A stretch of 64,000 nucleotides of DNA from contig CM055317.2 in the NCBI GenBank assembly GCA_029255685.2, positions 16,261,501 to 16,325,500 on the forward strand, given 5' to 3'. The notes beneath the pieces are model-generated. The model did no database searches, had not been told where the DNA came from, and saw only the letters and a list, made by a program, of their open reading frames with translations. Shown piece by piece: positions 57,343 through 64,000 of the stretch. Position 1 is the first letter of the stretch. Each line of letters starts with the position of its first letter. Origin of the DNA: Silene conica (taxonomy: Eukaryota > Streptophyta > Magnoliopsida > Caryophyllales > Caryophyllaceae). A program made the position numbers and the translations under genes.

Positions 57343-58375
57343 TTTCATATAATGTCACTAAATCAAATTGTTGTAGTTTGGAATAAGGTGTTTGACAATT
57401 TCAAAATTGAATAACTTGATGATCTCGAATTAAGATCGCTTTCTTTAGAAAGTATTTGTACCCTATTAAACCTTGGGGTTGCAAGAAATCTTTCCTAGGA
57501 TAATACACCAAATGCTTTGCATACCGTAAGAGAAATCGGTTGTCATCCAAAAGGAACAAAGCGAAATAGTATGATACAATGCACACGAAATAAAACAGAG
57601 TTTTTCGAAAAACTTTGTAAACCTCCTCAGCGCTGCCCCTGATCGGGTCGTACTATTCTCAATTTTCCCGAGTTTAATTATTTGGCAATTTTTGCTAATT
57701 GTTTCCCCAATCTTTTTCCCCGATCGAGGTTAGCTAGACCTTCATATTTAAGTTCTAAAACATGCCTAAGAACTCATTGAGATCGGTTGGCATCGATTAT
57801 TTGCATTGTAACCCACTCCTTTTACAACCGCATATTTAGGCTCGTTTGTATGAGCGCGTACTCCAAACTCCCTAACCCATATTATAACGGTCAAACATCC
57901 TTCGATTTTGGTCAAATCCCGATTGCATTCAATGAAATTGTGATTTAACTTAAATCACCAACATTCCTTCCCCATTAATGCAATCCTTGATTCAAAACAA
58001 CAAACCATTGTGATTTAACTTAAATCACCAACATTCCTTCCCAATTAATGCAATCCTTGATTCAAAACAACAAACCAACCAAACTTATACATAAAACGAA
58101 AATGTCACGAAGATTGAATTTATGTCTTAGTGTATTATACATTCTGCATTTGAGTATCGAGGTGTCACAATAAAATGGCGCCTCCCCCAAGCAAGAATAC
58201 TCATCCACTTGTAGAAGAATGATCTTCCACATTGGAAATTAAAAGGCTAGTCGTATATTTGTGTCGCTAATGGCAAGTCAATTTAGGTTCATGGCTAACA
58301 CTACCATTACCGCACCTACCAGAAGTTTTACCCTTCAAAATGTCCTTTAAATCCCACAGACAATTAAGAACATAA
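57343..58375. other. Unclassified DNA
   Basis: The 61-codon minus frame at 57401-57586 has no domain I recognise. Contains the 70-bp tandem duplication at 57937-58076. The region may belong to the Copia remnant that follows, but nothing shows it. Confidence 0.4.
57937..58076. repeat. 70-bp tandem duplication
   Basis: Two adjacent units beginning ATTGTGATTTAACTTAAATC differ at one base (CCCCATT versus CCCAATT), so the duplication is recent. Confidence 0.93.
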
Positions 58376-59230
58376 TCTTCATACGAAAATTCACAAAAGA
58401 TAATAACGTAGCCATCGAATTTGACCCTAGTCGTTTTTTTGGGAAGGATATTCGGATTGGGATAACTCTAATGAGGAGAAATAACATTGTTACTCTTTAT
58501 CCCGTGTTAGATACATAATCAAAAGAACCACCTTAAGCCTTATTTGTTGGTCCTCTGACATGTGACATCCTCTCATACCCAAGAGAAAGTCATCTTCACT
58601 TCATGAAACGGGTCCTTCGGTATGTTAAAGGTAATATGAATTTCGGGTCCAATTACTATGTCCGTCTCCAAGTCGCACACTTTTTCTACTTATTTTGATG
58701 TCGTCATGGCCGATTATCCCAACTCACGACGCTCTACATCCGATAATGCGTCTTTTTAGGTGATAATTTAATTTACTATTTGTTCAAGCACTAGGCTATA
58801 GTGTCACGATCAAGCGTCGAGGCTAAGTATCGCAGGGTTGCAAATATCGTTGCTAAGACAAGTTGGCTTCATAAGATCCTTCTTGAACTCCAAATGCCTG
58901 ATCATCATGTCACACTTGTTTACTATGATAATATCTTTGTCGTTTAGCTTCTAGCAACCTTGTCCAACACCATCGCACAAAACATATTGAAATTGACATA
59001 CACTTTGTTTGTGAGCAGGTGCAGCTTGGCAAGGTGCATGTTGTTCATGTCCCCTTCTCGTTTTAGTATGCTGACGACATTTTCACGTATGAATTATATT
59101 GCCATCTATTTACGCACTTTTGAACCAGTCTTTGCACGCGTTCACCCTTCTCCCGCTTCAACTACGGGAGTGTATTAGTAGAATAAATATTGTGTAAATA
59201 TCCGTTTCCTATATTCTTGTATATCTTTGA
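58376..59230 (+). pseudogene. Copia pol remnant (+ strand), internally deleted
   Basis: 58386-58515 encodes FTKDNNVAIEFDPSRF and LMRRNNIVTLYPV, typical of the GAG-pre-integrase region. The sequence then jumps to the RT end (YPREK, then RVLRYVKGNMNFGS at about 58605-58660) and RNase H (VSRSSVEAKYRRVANIVAKTSWL, LVYYDNI, about 58800-58950). It ends with the usual C-terminal stretch (HPSPASTTGVY). Several stops and frameshifts are present. An LTR-like AT-rich sequence starts at about 59165 but I cannot delimit it. Confidence 0.8.
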
Positions 59231-59319
59231 TACGTTTTGTATTATATTCATATTATGTTCACATTGTAACCTATGTCACTAGTACAGAAATGTCAATTGA
59301 CAACGGTCAAAAAGCGCAT

Positions 59320-61073
59320 TTGGCAACGGTTCCACGACCGTTGTATGTCAATTTCAATATTACGAAGCCTTTCGAAGTCAAGACAGATGCGTCTGACTTT
59401 GCCCTCTGTGGCGTGCTCCTCCAAGAGGGTCACCCCGTGGCCTTTGAGAGCAGGAAGTTGAATGGGGCCGAGACTTGGTATGTTGTCCAAGAGAAGGAGC
59501 TCCTAGCCATTGTTCATTGCCTACGGGGATGGAGACACTATCTCTTAGGGTAGAAGTTTGTTGTCAAGAGGGACAACACCGCAACATCCCACTTTCTAAC
59601 GCAACCCAAGCTCAATTGTCGACAAGCGAGATGACAAGAATTGTTGGCAGAATACGATGTGGAATTCGTTTACCGACCAGGAGCGGCAAATAGGGTTGCG
59701 AATGCCCTAAGCCGTAGATATGATTTGTCCTCACTACATGTGATAGCTCACCTATCCTCCACCACGGTGGCCACGATATTCAAGCTAAGGCGAAGGAACA
59801 CCTCGACCAAGACCCAACGACGAGGAATCTGAAGCAACTTGCCACTGAAGGGAAGACACGCAAGTTCTGGATGGAAGATGGACTCTTGTTCACGAAGGGA
59901 CACCAAATCTTTGTTCCGAAAACGGCAGAACTACGTAAGATCCTACGACAAGAATGTAACGATACCTTGTGAGCGGGTCATCCGGGATGGAAGAGAACGT
60001 TATGTTTATTGAAGAGAAGCTACTACTGGCCACAAATAAAGGATGACATGATGGAGTACACAAAAACTTGCCTTACTTGCCAACAAGATAAAGGAGAGAA
60101 ACAGAAACCAGGAGGGTTGCTGAATCCGTTGCAGGCGCCAACAAAACCTTGGGAGAGCATCTCAATGAACTTTATAACTGAAAGTAGGGGGACTAAGTGT
60201 GATCCTTGTCATAATCGACTAATCGTGGATCGATTTTTGAAATATGTCACTTTCATTCCTCTGCCTAAAGCTTGCAGCACCGAAGAGACAACTATATTGT
60301 TCTTCAGACATGTTGTGAAATATTGGGGACTACCTCAGAGTATAGTCAGTAATCGCGATTCCCGCTTCACGGGATTATTCTGGGAAGACTTGTTCAAGTT
60401 ACTTGGGTCCAATCTTCGGATATCCTCAAGTTATCATCCCCAAACAAATGGCCAGACTGAGCGCTTCAATAACATGTTGGAAGAATACTTGTGCCACTTT
60501 GTGGGTATAACTCAAAGGGAGTGGGTGAGACTCCTTGATGTTGCCCAGTTTTGTTTTAACGCTCAAACGAGCTCCTCTTCCAACAAGAGCCCGTTTGAGC
60601 TTGTTATTACATGTCAGATCCCGCTCTTGCATCCCACCGTTGCTGATACTTATGCGGGCCGGACAAAGAAAGCACGTGAGTTTGCCAGAGAATGGAACGT
60701 GAACGCTGAGATTGTCCAACCTTACTTGGAGAAAGCATCCCGTCGTATGAAGAAGTGGGCAGATGAGAATCGGAGACCACGAGAGTTTAATGTTGATGAC
60801 ATGGTCATGGTGAAGTTGAATAAAGAGCAAATGAAATTCCTGCGGAGACGAGACAAGCATCTGGTGAAAAAGTATGAAAGTCCAATCCAAGTGATCAAGC
60901 GAATCGGAAAAGTAGCATTCAAGCTCGATCGCCATGCCTGGATGAAGTGCCACCTCGTGTTTCATGTGTGTTGCTTGAAGCCCTACCATCCAGATCCTGA
61001 AGACCCCACCTGCAACAAGAGCAAGCGCGCCCACATCCGTTCTAACCAACTTCCAGCGACATCAGTTGACTGA
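59320..61073 (+). pseudogene. Ty3-type pol remnant: RNase H and integrase
   Basis: RT and everything upstream are missing. RNase H (KTDASDFALCGVLLQEG, AFESRKLN, QEKELLAIVHCL, WRHYLLG) runs from about 59365. Stops at 59552 and 59630 and a one-base frameshift near 59775 lead to the integrase H2C2 zinc finger (GHPGWKR, CLTCQQDK). The integrase core keeps VDRFLKY, NRDSRFTG and NGQTERFNNMLEEYL with its Asp-Asp-Glu residues. Then comes the C-terminal GPY/F-like domain (KYESPIQVIKRIGKVAFKLD) and a TGA at 61071. There is no recognisable chromodomain. The frame 60009-61073 is open for 354 codons, but its start lies within the domain, so it is not a gene. Confidence 0.88.
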
Positions 61074-61117
61074 AGCAACCTTGAAGATTGCAGCATTGTT
61101 GAGGACAACAACAGATT

Positions 61118-61130
61118 AGGTGAGGGAGAG
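61118..61130 (+). other. Polypurine tract of the Ty3 remnant
   Basis: AGGTGAGGGAGAG directly precedes TGTAAGGACC, the likely start of the 3' LTR. Confidence 0.75.
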
Positions 61131-61560
61131 TGTAAGGACCCGCATATTTAGCCGCAATTCTAGCCTCATAGCCAAGAAATTGCGTGCACGGTCCGTTCAC
61201 TTCAAGCCCATAGATTTCATATTTCACTTTTGTATTTTCATTTCTTGTTTTTTAGTATCATTTAGTACTCCAAAATTACTTCCTGCGTGTCGAATCTGAG
61301 AGTCTTGGTTTTAGTGTAAGAAACGTTTCTAGAAGTTTAGAAACCGTATCGCTATTCTGCAACATCAATGTTCACTGCTACCAGACTAGAAAAATCAAAT
61401 TTGCCTCTATGAGGAGTACTAGTCAATCAATCTGTTTCTCACCCTATTCTCTTCTTTTGATTGTGGTTTGCTTTTATGTGAACGACTATTGCTTTCATAA
61501 CTTATTAACAAGCATGTGTGTGTCGACCGTTAATGATCGAGACTAGGATCTCGACACACG
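61131..61560 (+). repeat. Probable 3' LTR of the Ty3 remnant
   Basis: Begins TGTAAGGACCC after the purine tract. The end is not defined because no second LTR is in the window. A hairpin with GTGTGTCGA / TCGACACAC arms lies at 61517-61559 and may be part of it. Confidence 0.5.
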
Positions 61561-64000
61561 CAAACCGAGACAATTACAAATGCTCTAATGTTTGACAAAT
61601 ACTAGTGTTTGACGCTCTCGCTAGCATTCTTATCGTGAGTTTAGACAAGGGTGCGCTCCACGACCCGGCTCACCTGGCATAAAACGGTCATTTGTGTAAA
61701 ACAATGACATTGGCACGTTAGGAGAGTCATGACGCATCGTACCGTACTTAACCTTACTAAAATTGGGCATGGGTTGTGCTAAGAGCCTAAGACAGTAAGA
61801 CATGCCGGACAAGTGACGCATTACTCCGTATACACCAAATACTGGTTAGAACAGAAAGGTACATGAGTCCCTCCTCAGTCCCTGGTCATCCGGAAATAAA
61901 ATAAAAAGGAATATAAAGGGGCAGGTAGAAGGGCAGAAGTATGGAAAACAGAGAGACAAATGCGGCGAGTGTCACCAAATGAAGAAAGAGAAAAACCCAA
62001 ACTCACAAATTGTACAATTAGCATTAAGAACAACAACAACAACAAACAACAAAAAAAACAATTAAAGACAATTAAAAAGGTGTTGAAATACCCCTTTCAC
62101 CTCCCAACTTATACGCTCAACTATTTCACGTCCCATACCCTTTCTTTCTTCTACCTCTCTTTTTCCCCTCACATTATTCATACCACTTTTAACACTATGT
62201 GACACAGTTTCTTCACTCTATATAATTATTATGGGATTATTATTTGCTGATGATGATGGAAAAATGATGGGTTTTTGGTGGAATGACGAAAATACCCTTG
62301 TGGATAAATGGGCACATCAAAGGTCGTTTTCCCTATTATTCTCTTTCTCTTCACTTCCAAGTTCTATCTGAGGCCTGATTTGTCAATGTAGCTCTTTTTT
62401 CCACTTTTTCTTTCTTTTTTTCTTTCTTCTGTGTGTGGGTAAAAGGCAGACAGGATGAAGCCAGGCAATTTTTATGAATTTATATTAAAAAAAAATAAAT
62501 TTTTACTGTGTAGATATTAGTACTACATTTGTTTTATCTTAATTTAGTTGGTCATTTTTATTATGTTTTGAATGGTATGAGTAATGAATTAATGAAAAGG
62601 GAAATTCACTATCTAGTTTTTCCCCATCAGTTATTTTTATTTTGTGGGGATTGGTTTGGTTATTTAATGATGTTACCAGAATGGTTATTGTTTTGCCAAT
62701 TTGTCTTATATCTTTGAATTTTTATATAATGACAAATTTATGCTTTTCAGATCTATTTTCTACTGTATGTATCATACTATCATGTACTCGTATGTATCTC
62801 TAATTGTTTATTGGTTCAAATACACGTAATATATCGCGGCTGAGAATCGAATCACAACTTTACAGTTGGCATAAGAGAACTCTTTTAACACCTGAGCTAA
62901 CTCTTGTTCTTTATTTCTCTAATTGTGAATACCCATTTATTTTGCTCTCATTTTAATCATTAAATTGAATGATTTATTTGGTGCTTACTTTAGGTTTCTT
63001 AAGGGATTATATTTTGGTGATTATCTGTGATTTTGATTTACTATTAGCTTTATGAAGCTACACTCAGTATCATTGTGTGATTAGGGTTGAGGATATTTGG
63101 TCTTAGTTGTACTTATGAGCGAGATGTATATTCAAGAATTCATCATCTTTTCGACCTTCTCTCCGACCTCTCTTATTTACAGACGGATCGGAGCCGTAGG
63201 CATGCGTCATTTGGAAGTTTAATTAGTTCATTATTGTACAAGTAAATATCCTACATTTAAAGATTTGTGAGAAGAGAAGGTTAAAAAAGTTTGTAACTTT
63301 TAAGAGGAAATGCATAATATGTCCAGTACACCCGTATATATTAATCTACATAATAGATTAATAGATTATGGGTATCTCTCATTTTATAAGGCATATCTCG
63401 TATGACTCATTTGATCATAAATGAGATCGCCTTTCCGTCCTAAACTCGTGACCTCTCACAAAAACAAGTGGAAGAGCAAGTTGAGAAGCAAGTGAATGAG
63501 GGGTTCCGAAGAATGAGAAGCTTGCGATAGTCTGTTTTGCGGTAGAATAGATGGAGTACAGAGGACCGGAGTTACAATTTTGGTTATTTAAGAAGCTGGG
63601 GTTGTACAGCAACTTTGAGTCCCCGGGTTTTGTGGCAGTGAATTTGGGAGCAGCAACGAATCTAGTAATTGTGGTAGTGTCCTTTTAAGGGTAAAACTAG
63701 AAGTGGAATACTTTCCACGAGAGTCGAGACATATGAAGCAGGTTACAGGTTACAGGTTACAGGTTTGTATCACGCAATTAGCTGGACTTGTAATCGTTCA
63801 CTGTCAATTGAATTATCAAGGAAGAAGTATCTTATTAAGTCTCAACTTTAATCAATGCCTACGCTCTCACCTGACACTTACCATGTTACATTCATTCTCA
63901 CCGTTGACAATTTTCCACAATTACTGCTTCCTCTCTTCTATTACTACTTCTATTATTACTCCCTACTTTTTATCACAAATTCTTGTTTTAAACCAAATAC
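61561..64000. other. Intergenic or 5' gene flank, no gene recognised
   Basis: 62000-62450 has purine-rich then pyrimidine-rich stretches that could be a promoter or leader of a gene lying to the right, but no coding exon is readable. A GGTTACA tandem repeat lies at 63743-63765. Short frames (62529-62717, 63415-63612) have no known domain. Confidence 0.35.
62840..62905 (-). ncRNA. tRNA-like or SINE-head relic
   Basis: On the minus strand GAGTTAGCTCAGGTGTTAAA resembles an A box, and TGATTCGATTCTC (62842-62854) resembles a B box at tRNA-like spacing. No matched acceptor stem, so not a functional tRNA. Confidence 0.35.

Noticed and set aside
60009-61073. 354-codon open frame as a host gene
   Set aside because: It begins inside an integrase zinc finger and is part of a Ty3 pol remnant next to a PPT and LTR.

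Overview
The window looks like gene-poor, transposon-rich nuclear DNA of a eudicot. It is AT-rich, with plant-type Copia, Ty3, LINE, Helitron, hAT, Mutator-like, PIF/Harbinger and Stowaway elements and one intron-containing plant receptor kinase. LTR palindromes such as ACTCGATCGAGT and the element types recall Caryophyllales (Silene and relatives), but that is an impression and not proven by the sequence.

Only one ordinary host gene is convincing: an LRR receptor-like kinase of subfamily XI (RLK7/HAIKU2 type) at 19010-22107 on the + strand, with two exons. A hAT-type MITE ends 233 bp upstream of its ATG. Almost everything else that can be named is mobile DNA.

Layout. 1-10 kb holds MITEs, a PIF/Harbinger element with TTCAG arrays (2720-4148), a small Helitron (7460-7888) and a 140-bp tandem repeat. 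10.3-14.4 kb is a decayed LINE on the minus strand: one reading frame with nine internal stops. 16.2-17.8 kb is a Mutator-like element with a MITE inside. 19.0-22.1 kb is the kinase gene. 23.5-26 kb holds more MITEs. 28.0-35.3 kb is a nearly intact full-length LINE with a 13-bp target-site duplication. 36.9-38.9 kb is a Helitron carrying an RPA-like ORF.

39.6-52.1 kb is the most informative block. I read it as the remains of two Copia elements in tandem sharing one LTR. Both copies carry the same hAT MITE, so that insertion came first. After duplication a Mutator-like element entered the left copy (40217-48151) and a Helitron entered the right copy (51479-52105); each copy serves as the empty site for the other. 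The Mutator-like element was then hit by a TRIM-like LTR element (40235-41261) and a non-autonomous Ty3 element (42262-48064), and the Ty3 element by a 593-bp hAT element.

52.4-61.1 kb holds a LINE tail, a hAT MITE, another Helitron, a Copia remnant and a Ty3 pol remnant ending at a polypurine tract and LTR start. The last 2.9 kb has no gene that I can recognise.

I found no rRNA gene, no CRISPR array and no clear new functional system. The novelty lies in the insertion history, not in a new pathway.
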